Notes: generated by a model not told the origin, from the letters alone. DNA of 15,507 nt from Flavobacteriales bacterium (GCA_020854015.1 JADZGG010000065.1:1-15507); one strand, 5' to 3'; positions 1-6,494 are shown, counted from the stretch's first letter. Translations and numbers: made by a program.

Positions 1-151
1 GCTGAAGTTCGATGTACAACTTGTTGCTGCTCACGAACGCGATCTCAAGCCCCGAGCAGAGCGCGGAAAGCGCCATGGCGGCCAGGATCAGGAACAGGTC
101 GGCGGTGGACAAGGGGTGGTCGAGCTGAAGTGGCGCGAAGGTAGCCAGCAA
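1..151 (-). CDS. CNNM/hemolysin-family (DUF21) membrane protein, N-terminal fragment
   Basis: Only the first 50 codons are inside the window; the gene continues past the left edge. The translated end reads LFLILAAMALSALCSGLEIA followed by FVSSNKLYIELQ. This is the first membrane helix plus the short 'SGxEIAFVSSNKL' segment typical of the CNNM (DUF21) transmembrane domain of HlyC/CorC-like proteins, which are thought to handle divalent cations. The frame has an upstream TGA and no ATG before the helix, so the best start is TTG at 151-149, giving MLATFAPLQLDHPLSTADLF; a second TTG 14 codons later is possible. It lies 21 nt downstream of the small membrane protein gene and is the last visible gene of the coaX-lptC operon. 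A hemolysin-family gene after lptC is a gene order I know from Bacteroidota. Family call fairly secure, start uncertain. Confidence 0.72.
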   Translation of the reverse strand, partial: MLATFAPLQLDHPLSTADLFLILAAMALSALCSGLEIAFVSSNKLYIELQ

Positions 152-172
152 CGGATGAGCACTATCAGTCGC

Positions 173-379
173 TCAGAGCCTGCCGTCCCGCTCCCACTGC
201 TCCATCTTACCGCGCATGAAGCGCCGGTAGCCGTACATGCCACCCGCCACCACAGGGAACCAGATCCACTGTTTTCCTTCTGAAAGCCCGGCCGTCTCCA
301 CCATGTAAATGGCCCAAAGACTGGTCGCGATGGTGACCGCCAGCCAGAAATGCTCCATGAAACGGGACAGCTTCTTCAT
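173..379 (-). CDS. Small two-helix membrane protein, function unknown
   Basis: The product is a 68-residue protein with two probable membrane segments, about residues 10-27 (HFWLAVTIATSLWAIYMV) and 38-55 (QWIWFPVVAGGMYGYRRF). A basic N-terminus (MKKLSRF) precedes them and a charged tail (RGKMEQWERDGRL) follows. The ATG overlaps the lptC stop by 4 nt (ATGA), which indicates translational coupling and supports this start. I recognise no named family. Its place between lptC and the CNNM gene makes an envelope role plausible, but that is inference from position only. The real reading frame is supported by the coupling and by hydrophobic segments suited to a membrane protein. Confidence 0.75.
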   Translation of the reverse strand: MKKLSRFMEHFWLAVTIATSLWAIYMVETAGLSEGKQWIWFPVVAGGMYGYRRFMRGKMEQWERDGRL

Positions 380-945
380 CGTTGTGCGGGAGCCGCCAAG
401 GTATCCTTATCCAAATACAGGTTGCCGGTGATGCGCCGGATGGTGTAGCGGCTGAAGTCCTCGTTGGCGTCCAGCCCTTGCCCGTAAAGGATATCCTGAG
501 CCCTAGTGATCTTCACTGGCCGGTCGGTGTACACCCGGTCACTGTCCTGGCTCCAGACCAAGCGCTCGGTCTCCAGGCGTTCCCCTTGGGCATTTGTAAA
601 AACCACCTGATCGGCCACTTCCATGCGTTTGGACTCAGGCAGGATCACTCCGCGACGGGCCCTTAACACGCTTCCCGGCCGTCCCTTCGAGTCGAAAAAG
701 GTGAGCGTGAGACCCTCCTCCATTTCGGTACGTTGTGGTTTGGTGGTGGTGAACTCGCTCACCTTTCCGGCCTGTAGACGGTTCCGCACCAGCCCAGAAT
801 CGCTGTAGTAGTAATCGGCTCCCTCGGTGATGCGGTCGGGTCCTCCGTCCGCCACTTGAACGGCCGCCACACGGTCCAGGTCGTTCTTGCAGGAGAGCAG
901 ACCCAACAGCAACGCGCCAATCAGGATGGACCCGGGCTTGATCAC
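376..945 (-). CDS. lptC: LptC-like LPS export lipoprotein
   Basis: The 189-residue product matches LptC, the periplasmic component that links the LptBFG ABC transporter to the LptA-type bridge carrying lipopolysaccharide to the outer membrane. The N-terminus is a lipoprotein signal, with lipobox LLSC and Cys19 as the expected acylation site; Bacteroidota LptC proteins are often lipoproteins. The body is rich in short beta strands (TLTFFDSKGRPGSVLRARRG, then MEVADQVVFTNAQGERLET and DRVYTDRPVKI), the OstA/LptC-like pattern of 'unmodified substrate, altered product, tagged strand'. The start codon is GTG at 945-943 and overlaps the previous stop by 4 nt (GTGA); its own stop overlaps the next ATG. 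The gene is thus locked in a coupled operon with coaX and the outer-membrane protein upstream. Length is normal for the family. Confidence 0.85.
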   Translation of the reverse strand: MIKPGSILIGALLLGLLSCKNDLDRVAAVQVADGGPDRITEGADYYYSDSGLVRNRLQAGKVSEFTTTKPQRTEMEEGLTLTFFDSKGRPGSVLRARRGVILPESKRMEVADQVVFTNAQGERLETERLVWSQDSDRVYTDRPVKITRAQDILYGQGLDANEDFSRYTIRRITGNLYLDKDTLAAPAQR

Positions 946-2408
946 TCGATCCGGAAAGGAGAGAACCAGCGTTCGCGCAGGTTCGGGGTCAAGGTGAGGC
1001 CGATGTAGAAGTTCGCGAAGCGCTCCTTGATACCGTTCTCCACGGCATCACCCCGCTGCCCTGCCACCACACCCAGGTGAACACGGGCCAGGTAGTTGCC
1101 TTCGGAAAGCGGAATGGAGATGCCACCACTCACGGCAAGCTCATTCAATTGGAGGTCGCGCACTTTAAGATAGTCCGTGGTATACCGAATACCAGCCCGG
1201 TAGATCAGGCGCTTCAGGAACTCGCGGTCCCGGTCACGGGCAGGCCGGAAGGCAGCACCCGCTTGGTAGGACATGCTCGGCCGAAGCTGCGAAGGCAATG
1301 AATAGCCGTCCACGTCCAGACGGAGGGCGCTCCAATCGCGACCGCGCACATCCGCCGAGATGTTCCAGCGCTCATTCATTAGTTGGAATCCTGCCCCGAA
1401 TGATGGGGGGATGAACAGGGTCCCTTTGCGACCGACCGATACGTTGTTGGTGTCACGGATCACTTCAACGCCCGAACTGATCACATAAGAGGTCTCCAGT
1501 GCGTTGCGCTTCGCGCCGAGGTTGGTGGCCATTTCACCGCACAGGCCGATCACATAGCGCCATGGGACCTGCGGGAGGGGGCCGATCTTCGGGGCATCGC
1601 GCTGTTCATCGGGGTGAGCTTTCACCCATTCCGCATGCGCGTCGACCTCCCGTTGGAAGCGGGCTTTCCGACGATCCACCAAGGTCTTCAACGAGATCAA
1701 CTCGTTGGAGTAGTGCAGTCCGAAATTTCCCGTGGGACCTCGCAGTACCAACCCGGTGTAGGACAATAGGTTCGTGTAGCCCTGCCCGACCGGATAGACG
1801 GCGTTGCTCGTCGCCTCAACAGTGCCGAAGAGGAAGTTGAAGTTGGCGCCTACGGCCAGTTGACCACGCGCAATGCCTGTGCTGTCCGGCTTTGCACGCC
1901 AGATGGTGTGAGCCAATCCGAGGAAGGCCCGGTTCAAGCCACCCGTGCCCCGGTACTCAAAGGTGACATCCTGGCCATTGCTGAGCGTCTGATGGTCCGT
2001 TACGTAATAACCAGTGGACGTGACGGGGAGCATGCCTAGTGAAAGCCCCCAACGACCATTAGCCCAGGGAATGCCAAGGCTCATTCCCAACACCCGCACA
2101 TCGCTGCGTTCTTCGGTGGCCCCATCGGTGCGCAGCTCCACCAAGTGTCCGGCGAAACCGGTCTCGAAGGTGGCTTTGCGAAGGCTTACATAGGAAGCCG
2201 GATTCAACGGGGAAATGCCGGCCGGCTCGGTCACCGCGACACCCACACTGCCCATGAGCAGCTGGGGCACTTGCGTGTTGCCCACCACCTCGCCAAGCCC
2301 GTAAGCACTGAGCGGAGAACTACCCCCTGACTGAGCCATCCCCCGCACCGAGGCCAGGAGCAGAAGCAGGGCCAGTGGCCAGGGAGCGTTGATGGAGAAG
2401 GAGCGCAT
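942..2408 (-). CDS. Outer-membrane beta-barrel-like protein ('SPxSxYGLG' family)
   Basis: The 488-residue product begins with a signal peptide (hydrophobic core PLALLLLLASV, probable cleavage near GMA|Q at residue 25). The mature protein opens with SPLSAYGLGEV, then MGSVGVAVTEPAGISPLNPA. This matches a Bacteroidota outer-membrane family whose N-terminus reads SPYSxYGxGD and is distantly FadL/PorV-like. Alternating hydrophobic strands with aromatic ends continue to the C-terminus (FANFYIGLTLTPNLRERWF), as expected for a barrel. A charged stretch around residues 244-262 (DRRKARFQREVDAHAEW) is probably a loop. The cargo or role is unknown. The ATG at 2408 lies inside the end of coaX (89-nt overlap in another frame); later starts would remove the signal peptide, so the overlap seems real. 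The stop overlaps the lptC GTG. Confidence 0.75.
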   Translation of the reverse strand: MRSFSINAPWPLALLLLLASVRGMAQSGGSSPLSAYGLGEVVGNTQVPQLLMGSVGVAVTEPAGISPLNPASYVSLRKATFETGFAGHLVELRTDGATEERSDVRVLGMSLGIPWANGRWGLSLGMLPVTSTGYYVTDHQTLSNGQDVTFEYRGTGGLNRAFLGLAHTIWRAKPDSTGIARGQLAVGANFNFLFGTVEATSNAVYPVGQGYTNLLSYTGLVLRGPTGNFGLHYSNELISLKTLVDRRKARFQREVDAHAEWVKAHPDEQRDAPKIGPLPQVPWRYVIGLCGEMATNLGAKRNALETSYVISSGVEVIRDTNNVSVGRKGTLFIPPSFGAGFQLMNERWNISADVRGRDWSALRLDVDGYSLPSQLRPSMSYQAGAAFRPARDRDREFLKRLIYRAGIRYTTDYLKVRDLQLNELAVSGGISIPLSEGNYLARVHLGVVAGQRGDAVENGIKERFANFYIGLTLTPNLRERWFSPFRIE

Positions 2409-3105
2409 GCAGTCCGTTGAGGGTCAGCAAAGGGTCGGCAAAGATGCCACTTTTCAAGGCCCTCGCGAACCGCAGGGCATCACCGCCGGTGAGCACAACG
2501 GCAGCACCGGGCATTTCGTGCCTAAGGTCCTCGATCAGCGCCCGAAGTTCCGAACGTATACCATGGAACACACCGGAAGCCAGGCTTTCGTGTGTGGAAC
2601 GGCCCACCAAGGGCACTTCCGTCATCGGCTCCACCAAGGGCAGGCGGGCACTGTAGGCGTTCATGGCACGGGCGCGCATCCGCATCCCCGGAGCAATGAT
2701 CCCACCCCGGTACACCCCTTCACTGTCCAACACATCATAGGTGATGCAAGAGCCCAGATCGATCACGATAACGGCGCGACCCGGAAAAAGCAACTGGGCA
2801 CCGACCACATTCGCCAGCCGATCCACCCCGAGGGTAAGAGGCGTATCATAGGCATTGCGCAGCGGCGAAGCAGAGCTACCGCCGATCACAATAAGTGGTC
2901 CGATCGAACGAAGACCGGCCTCAAAGTCGGGATCCACCGCGGCCACCGAACCCAAGACAACACGTTGGACCACCTCCGCTCCCACCCAATCCTTCAATCC
3001 GACCAGATCCCCATGGGCCATGGCCGTTCGGCGCGAACAGCCGAAAGGCCCGTACAGCGCGGCTTTCAGGCGGGTATTCCCTATATCGATGACGAGATCC
3101 TTCAA
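2320..3105 (-). CDS. coaX: Type III pantothenate kinase (CoaX)
   Basis: This 261-residue enzyme phosphorylates pantothenate to 4'-phosphopantothenate, the first committed step of coenzyme A synthesis. The ASKHA-fold motifs of CoaX are present: DIGNTRLK at the N-terminus (phosphate-binding loop), LGVDRLANVVGA (GxDR motif), VIDLGSCITYDVLD (second Asp-Gly loop), GGIIAPGMRMR, and VVLTGGDA near the C-terminus. The start is TTG at 3105-3103, because DIGNT must lie a few residues from the N-terminus and no nearby ATG exists in frame. Family members usually end soon after the NGL motif. Here NGLHALLLHQR is followed by about 20 extra Ala/Gly/Ser/Pro-rich residues, encoded where the gene overlaps the start of the outer-membrane protein gene. 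It heads the envelope operon. Confidence 0.93.
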   Translation of the reverse strand: MKDLVIDIGNTRLKAALYGPFGCSRRTAMAHGDLVGLKDWVGAEVVQRVVLGSVAAVDPDFEAGLRSIGPLIVIGGSSASPLRNAYDTPLTLGVDRLANVVGAQLLFPGRAVIVIDLGSCITYDVLDSEGVYRGGIIAPGMRMRARAMNAYSARLPLVEPMTEVPLVGRSTHESLASGVFHGIRSELRALIEDLRHEMPGAAVVLTGGDALRFARALKSGIFADPLLTLNGLHALLLHQRSLATGPASAPGLGAGDGSVRG

Positions 3106-3133
3106 GGTCGATAGCTCGGTTGCGTGAAGATCC

Positions 3134-3141
3134 TATCTTTG
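3134..3141 (+). promoter_or_regulatory. Probable -7 promoter box for tRNA-Phe
   Basis: TATCTTTG matches the Bacteroidota -7 consensus TAnnTTTG exactly and lies 52 nt upstream of the tRNA. I see no convincing TTTG -33 box at the usual spacing, so the call rests on one element plus position. Confidence 0.5.
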
Positions 3142-3155
3142 CCGCCCCAACAATT

Positions 3156-3171
3156 CCTGGAACGCTCCAGG
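3156..3171. repeat. Short perfect hairpin in the coaX/tRNA-Phe intergenic region
   Basis: CCTGGA and TCCAGG form a perfect 6-bp stem with a 4-nt loop (ACGC). It sits in the leader of the tRNA transcript and, on the other strand, in the leader region of coaX. There is no T-run on either side, so it is not an intrinsic terminator. Its role is unknown; a processing or regulatory structure is possible. Confidence 0.45.
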
Positions 3172-3172
3172 C

Positions 3173-3180
3173 CAAAGATG
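3173..3180 (-). promoter_or_regulatory. Possible -7 box for the coaX operon
   Basis: On the minus strand this reads CATCTTTG, one mismatch from TAnnTTTG, about 68 nt before the coaX TTG. It is the inverted copy of the plus-strand box: ATCTTTG at 3135-3141 pairs with CAAAGAT at 3173-3179. Weak evidence on its own. Confidence 0.25.
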
Positions 3181-3193
3181 GGACGAACATATT

Positions 3194-3266
3194 GGTGCCT
3201 TAGCTCAGCTGGTAGAGCAATGGATTGAAAATCCATGTGTCCCCAGTTCGATTCTGGGAGGCACCA
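3194..3266 (+). tRNA. tRNA-Phe (anticodon GAA)
   Basis: A complete cloverleaf of 73 nt is visible. The acceptor stem GGTGCCT (3194-3200) pairs with AGGCACC (3259-3265). The D-stem is GCTC/GAGC (3203-3206, 3215-3218). The anticodon stem ATGGA/TCCAT encloses the loop TTGAAAA (3225-3231) with anticodon GAA at 3227-3229. The T-stem CCCAG/CTGGG carries the loop TTCGATT. The discriminator is A3266. The 3' CCA is not encoded (the next bases are CAC), so it must be added by a CCA-adding enzyme. A terminator follows directly, so this is a single-tRNA transcription unit. Confidence 0.97.
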
Positions 3267-3272
3267 CACGCG

Positions 3273-3300
3273 AAGCCCTCCGATCCGTCGGGGGGCTTTT
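3273..3300 (+). terminator. Intrinsic terminator of tRNA-Phe
   Basis: An 11-bp stem (AAGCCCTCCGA at 3273-3283 with TCGGGGGGCTT at 3288-3298, one G-U pair) closes a TCCG loop, and the run of T continues to 3300. The T-run is only on the plus-strand side, so it ends the tRNA transcript rather than the HD-domain gene that converges on it. Confidence 0.88.
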
Positions 3301-3316
3301 GCGTTCAGCACCCCGA

Positions 3317-3904
3317 TCACTCGCCCTTTGCCAGCTTCCGCCGCACCTCGGCAAGGTGCTGCTTCTTCCGGGGCTCGCGGAGCTTCTTGTTGGTCGCTGT
3401 GTGAAAACGATGCCTGCTGAGGAAGTGGTCCTGCAGAGTGTTCCACTCCACGGCGGTCTTCAATACGCCATACGAGCGAAGCTCTTCGAACAAGGTGTCG
3501 CCCACCGTGAAGAAATCGTCCCGTCCCAGGTAGTCAAGGTCAGCATCACAGAGGATCCTGCTGAGCTTGTCATGGGGGCTCTGGGGGATCCGGGTGGCCA
3601 TGATCATCCCGCAGATGCGATCGATCTCTGGTTCGGTGTAGTCCCACTGTCCCAGATTCTCGCGCACCAATCGACAACTGGCCTCTTCGTGATGCAGGTC
3701 CTGGAGAATGAAACCCGAATCGTGGAACAAGGCAGCTGTGGTCAACAGGAGCATATCCGTTTCGGAGATCCCCTCCTTCTCGCCGATGTCGATGGCGGCC
3801 GCATAAACATCCAGCGTATGGGCCAAGCTATGGTACGTGCGTGTGGCAGGCAATTCCGCCTTCAACCGGGCAAGAATGTATGCTTTGGCCGCGCGATGGT
3901 CCAT
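3317..3904 (-). CDS. HD-domain metal-dependent phosphohydrolase
   Basis: The product is 195 residues with an HD-superfamily hydrolase fold. Visible metal-ligand motifs are YHSLAHTLDV near residue 24-33 (first His), AALFHDSGFI (the HD pair), HHEEAS (further His) and CDADLDYLG (final Asp). The helical core spans most of the protein, and the C-terminal 40 residues are basic (RHRFHTATNKKLREPRKKQ). Such proteins hydrolyse phosphate esters or nucleotides; the substrate cannot be read from the sequence. The open frame extends upstream to 4294, but that part overlaps the histidine kinase and looks like non-native protein, so I chose the ATG at 3904, just before MDHRAAKAYILARLKAELP. It is divergent from the kinase gene and convergent to tRNA-Phe. 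No signal peptide or membrane helix: cytoplasmic. Confidence 0.87.
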   Translation of the reverse strand: MDHRAAKAYILARLKAELPATRTYHSLAHTLDVYAAAIDIGEKEGISETDMLLLTTAALFHDSGFILQDLHHEEASCRLVRENLGQWDYTEPEIDRICGMIMATRIPQSPHDKLSRILCDADLDYLGRDDFFTVGDTLFEELRSYGVLKTAVEWNTLQDHFLSRHRFHTATNKKLREPRKKQHLAEVRRKLAKGE

Positions 3905-3970
3905 GAGCTGCGAGGCGAGCAAGATAAGCACACCGCTAGTGATGTAACAGGCTGGCCATTCAAGGCGAGA

Positions 3971-3978
3971 TAACTTCG
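3971..3978 (+). promoter_or_regulatory. Possible -7 box for the histidine kinase-gpmI unit
   Basis: TAACTTCG resembles the Bacteroidota -7 box TAnnTTTG with C at one T position, the same variant seen in front of the dipeptidase gene (TATCTTCG). It lies 17 nt before the first ATG, so the leader would be very short. A 5-bp hairpin (CCCGT/ACGGG, 3980-3993) sits between box and start. Confidence 0.38.
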
Positions 3979-3994
3979 ACCCGTAACAACGGGG

Positions 3995-4960
3995 ATGCTC
4001 ATGAACGGTCCGATCCATCGTAGAACCCTGCTGCTGTTCTCCGTGATCGCAGCCTATGTGCTGCTCCAATTCCTCTGGTGGGCCTATCTGCTCATTTCCA
4101 AGGACAATGAGCTGCAGGCCCTGATCAGCCAACTTCAGGCCCTGGGGGTCAGCTCTACGATCGACCATGCAAAGCCCGGACGCACCTTCTGGATGGTATC
4201 CGGTGAAGGGACCGTTTTCGTGACGCTGCTGCTGCTCGCATTGTGGCTCACTTACAGGACCGTCCGCCACGAACTGGGACTTGCGCGACAGCAACGGAAC
4301 TTCCTGCTGGCCGCATCACATGAGCTGCGCACACCGATCGCAGGGCTGAAGCTGCATCTGCAGACAATGCAGCGCCGGAGCCTTGCCCCAGATCAGCAAG
4401 CATCGATGATCGCCCAAGCATTGGGTGAAGTGGATCGACTGGGTGCGCTCAGCGAGAAGATCCTGCTCGCCATGCGACTTGAAGAACTGCGTTTGCCCAT
4501 GAACCGTAGCAACCTGGACCTTGCTGCGTTGACCATTGAAGTGGCGGAGCGGGCGCGTGGCACCTACGGTCGCCAGCACCGCATCGAGCTTTCCGCGCCG
4601 ACCGAGTTGATGACACAGACCGATGCGGATGCCTTCGCCACGATCCTCGGCAACATGTTGGAGAACGCCTGCAAGTATGCTCCTTCTGGCACACCCATCA
4701 ACGTATCGCTCCAGCAAGCGCCCGCACAGCAGATCTTGCTCGAGGTAAGTGACCAAGGACCTGGGGTGCCGGAGGAGGACCGCGCTCACTTGTTCGAGCG
4801 CTTCTTCCGCGGCGGCAACGAGGAGACCCGGCAGGCGAAAGGCACCGGACTTGGTCTGTACATCGTGCATCGCCTGGCAGCGGAGCTGGGCGGCAAGGTC
4901 AGTTTCCGACCTGGCCCATCCGGTGGGTCTATCTTCGCGGTCGTTATTCCTCAACGATAA
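3995..4960 (+). CDS. Membrane sensor histidine kinase (orphan)
   Basis: This 321-residue kinase has a TM helix at about 11-34, a short periplasmic stretch (about 35-72, including HAKPGRTFWMVSGEG), a second TM at 73-89, then a cytoplasmic HisKA/HATPase core. The H-box is FLLAASHELRTPIAGLKLH with phospho-acceptor His109. The N-box is NMLENACKYAP (220-230), the G1 box DQGPGVP (253-259), the F-box LFERFFRG, and the G2 box GTGLGLYIVH (283-292). All catalytic motifs are intact. Starts at 3995 (MLMNG) and 4001 (MNG) are both possible. No response regulator gene is adjacent: upstream is the divergent HD gene and downstream is gpmI, whose ATG overlaps the TAA by one base (TAATG). The partner regulator must be elsewhere. 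The signal sensed is unknown; the small periplasmic part suggests sensing in or near the membrane. Confidence 0.93.
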   Translation: MLMNGPIHRRTLLLFSVIAAYVLLQFLWWAYLLISKDNELQALISQLQALGVSSTIDHAKPGRTFWMVSGEGTVFVTLLLLALWLTYRTVRHELGLARQQRNFLLAASHELRTPIAGLKLHLQTMQRRSLAPDQQASMIAQALGEVDRLGALSEKILLAMRLEELRLPMNRSNLDLAALTIEVAERARGTYGRQHRIELSAPTELMTQTDADAFATILGNMLENACKYAPSGTPINVSLQQAPAQQILLEVSDQGPGVPEEDRAHLFERFFRGGNEETRQAKGTGLGLYIVHRLAAELGGKVSFRPGPSGGSIFAVVIPQR

Positions 4961-6486
4961 TGGAAGCACGCAAGGTCGTATTGATCGTATTGGACGGCTG
5001 GGGGGATGGCGCAGGCGATCGGACCGATGCGGTGGCCCAGGCGAACACCCCTTTCGTGGACAGCCTGCTCGCCACAGTGCCCCACGCCCAACTGCGCACC
5101 GACGGGGAGCACGTGGGACTTCCTGCAGGCCAGATGGGCAACAGCGAAGTGGGACACTTGAACATCGGTGCAGGCCGAGTGGTGTATCAGGACCTGGTGC
5201 GAATCGACAGGGCCGTCGCCGATGGTTCTTTGGAACGCGAACCCGTGTTGAAAGCGGCCTTCGCTGAAGCAACGAAGCCCGGCAAGCGCTTGCACTTCAT
5301 GGGACTGGTGTCAAACGGCGGAGTGCATTCCTCTCAAGCGCATCTGGAGGCCTTGTGCCACATGGCCGGACGCGCAGGTGTTACGGACATTCTGATCCAT
5401 GCGTTCATGGACGGGCGCGACACCGACCCGAAGAGCGGGGCCGGTTTCCTGGAGTCGTTGGAGCGCAACATCGCAGGTTCGCCAGCACGCATCGGCAGCC
5501 TCATCGGGCGCTATTTCGCGATGGACCGGGATAAGCGATGGGAGCGCATACGCAAGGCTTATGACCTGCTTGTGCACGGCATCGGACAGCCCATGACCGA
5601 CCCGGTGAAAGCCGTACGACAGAGCTATGCCGAAGGCGTCACCGATGAGTTCATCGAACCGCACATCGCGGTGGACGAGCGTGGCGTCTCGCAAGGCACC
5701 ATTCGCCCTGGTGATGTGGTCGTGTGTTTCAACTTCCGCACTGACCGCTGCCGCGAGATCAGCCAAGCCCTCACTCAACGGTCATTCCCAGACCAAGGAA
5801 TGGAGCCGCTCTCTCTGCAGTATGTGACGCTTACGGAATACGACCCCACCTATCGGAATGTACAGGTGGTCTTCCATCGCGATGACCTGCGCATGACCTT
5901 GGGGGAGACCGTGAGCAAGGCCGGGCTGAAGCAGATCCGTATCGCTGAAACGGAGAAGTACCCGCATGTCACCTTCTTTTTCAGCGGCAACCGCGAAGGA
6001 CCATTCCCAGGTGAAGAACGCTTGATGGTGCCTTCGCCCAAGGTGGCCACCTATGACCTTCAACCGGAAATGAGCGCCCCCGAGGTAACGGACACCATTG
6101 TGAACGCACTGGAAGAGGGTGAGGCCTCGTTCGTCTGCCTGAACTTCGCCAACCCGGACATGGTCGGGCACACCGGTGTTTTCAATGCGATCGTGAAGGC
6201 CGTGGAAACGATCGATGGATGCGCCAGGCGTGTAGTGGAAGCTGGAAGGAAGAACGGCTACTCCTTCCTGATCACTGCGGACCACGGGAATGCCGACAAG
6301 GCTGTGAACCCTGATGGCAGTCCGAATACGGCGCACTCGACCAATCCGGTGCCAGTGTTCCTGATCGATGATGGCTCTTACCGACTTCGCAACGGCGTGC
6401 TTGCCGATCTGGCCCCCACGGTGTTGGAACTGATGGGCATTGAAAAGCCCGCCGAAATGACGGGCTCCTCGCTCTTGGTCCGCTGA
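4960..6486 (+). CDS. gpmI: 2,3-bisphosphoglycerate-independent phosphoglycerate mutase
   Basis: This 508-residue cytoplasmic enzyme interconverts 3- and 2-phosphoglycerate in glycolysis and gluconeogenesis, using two Mn ions and a phosphoserine intermediate. Alkaline-phosphatase-superfamily motifs are all present: VLIVLDGWG with metal ligand Asp12; GQMGNSEVGHLNIGAGR with catalytic Ser62; NGGVHSS with His123; MDGRDTDP; NFRTDRCREI; NPDMVGHTG; ITADHGNAD; and AHSTNPVPV. The numbering of Asp12, Ser62 and His123 agrees with the Geobacillus enzyme, and the length (about 510) is normal. The ATG shares one base with the TAA of the histidine kinase, so the two genes are probably translationally coupled. 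The gene ends convergently 2 nt from the T9SS-protein gene, inside a 14-bp palindrome. Confidence 0.97.
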   Translation: MEARKVVLIVLDGWGDGAGDRTDAVAQANTPFVDSLLATVPHAQLRTDGEHVGLPAGQMGNSEVGHLNIGAGRVVYQDLVRIDRAVADGSLEREPVLKAAFAEATKPGKRLHFMGLVSNGGVHSSQAHLEALCHMAGRAGVTDILIHAFMDGRDTDPKSGAGFLESLERNIAGSPARIGSLIGRYFAMDRDKRWERIRKAYDLLVHGIGQPMTDPVKAVRQSYAEGVTDEFIEPHIAVDERGVSQGTIRPGDVVVCFNFRTDRCREISQALTQRSFPDQGMEPLSLQYVTLTEYDPTYRNVQVVFHRDDLRMTLGETVSKAGLKQIRIAETEKYPHVTFFFSGNREGPFPGEERLMVPSPKVATYDLQPEMSAPEVTDTIVNALEEGEASFVCLNFANPDMVGHTGVFNAIVKAVETIDGCARRVVEAGRKNGYSFLITADHGNADKAVNPDGSPNTAHSTNPVPVFLIDDGSYRLRNGVLADLAPTVLELMGIEKPAEMTGSSLLVR

Positions 6487-6494
6487 GCTCAGCG
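6481..6494. repeat. 14-bp perfect palindrome spanning two convergent stop codons
   Basis: CGCTGAGCTCAGCG is identical to its reverse complement. It holds the final Arg codon and TGA of gpmI on the plus strand and the final Arg codon and TGA of the choice-of-anchor L gene on the minus strand. It could fold into a 5-bp stem with an AGCT loop, but no T-run follows on either side, so a terminator role is unproven. Confidence 0.6.

Noticed and set aside
2389..3114. A 241-codon plus-strand frame opposite coaX
   Set aside because: coaX motifs on the minus strand are complete; this frame is His/Gln/Pro-rich with no known motif.
3156..3171. Hairpin before tRNA-Phe as a transcription terminator
   Set aside because: No T-run on either strand and only a 6-bp stem; it also lies in the leader of both neighbouring transcripts.
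3317..3904. HD protein as a Pycsar-type anti-phage effector
   Set aside because: The YHxxxHT...HD pattern resembles HD-containing effectors, but there are no membrane helices and no pyrimidine cyclase gene nearby, so nothing supports a defence role.
3905..4294. Upstream extension of the HD-domain frame to 325 residues
   Set aside because: The extra 130 residues overlap the histidine kinase's membrane region on the other strand, contain Gln/His-rich low-complexity sequence, and precede the normal start of the HD family; ATG 3904 fits better.
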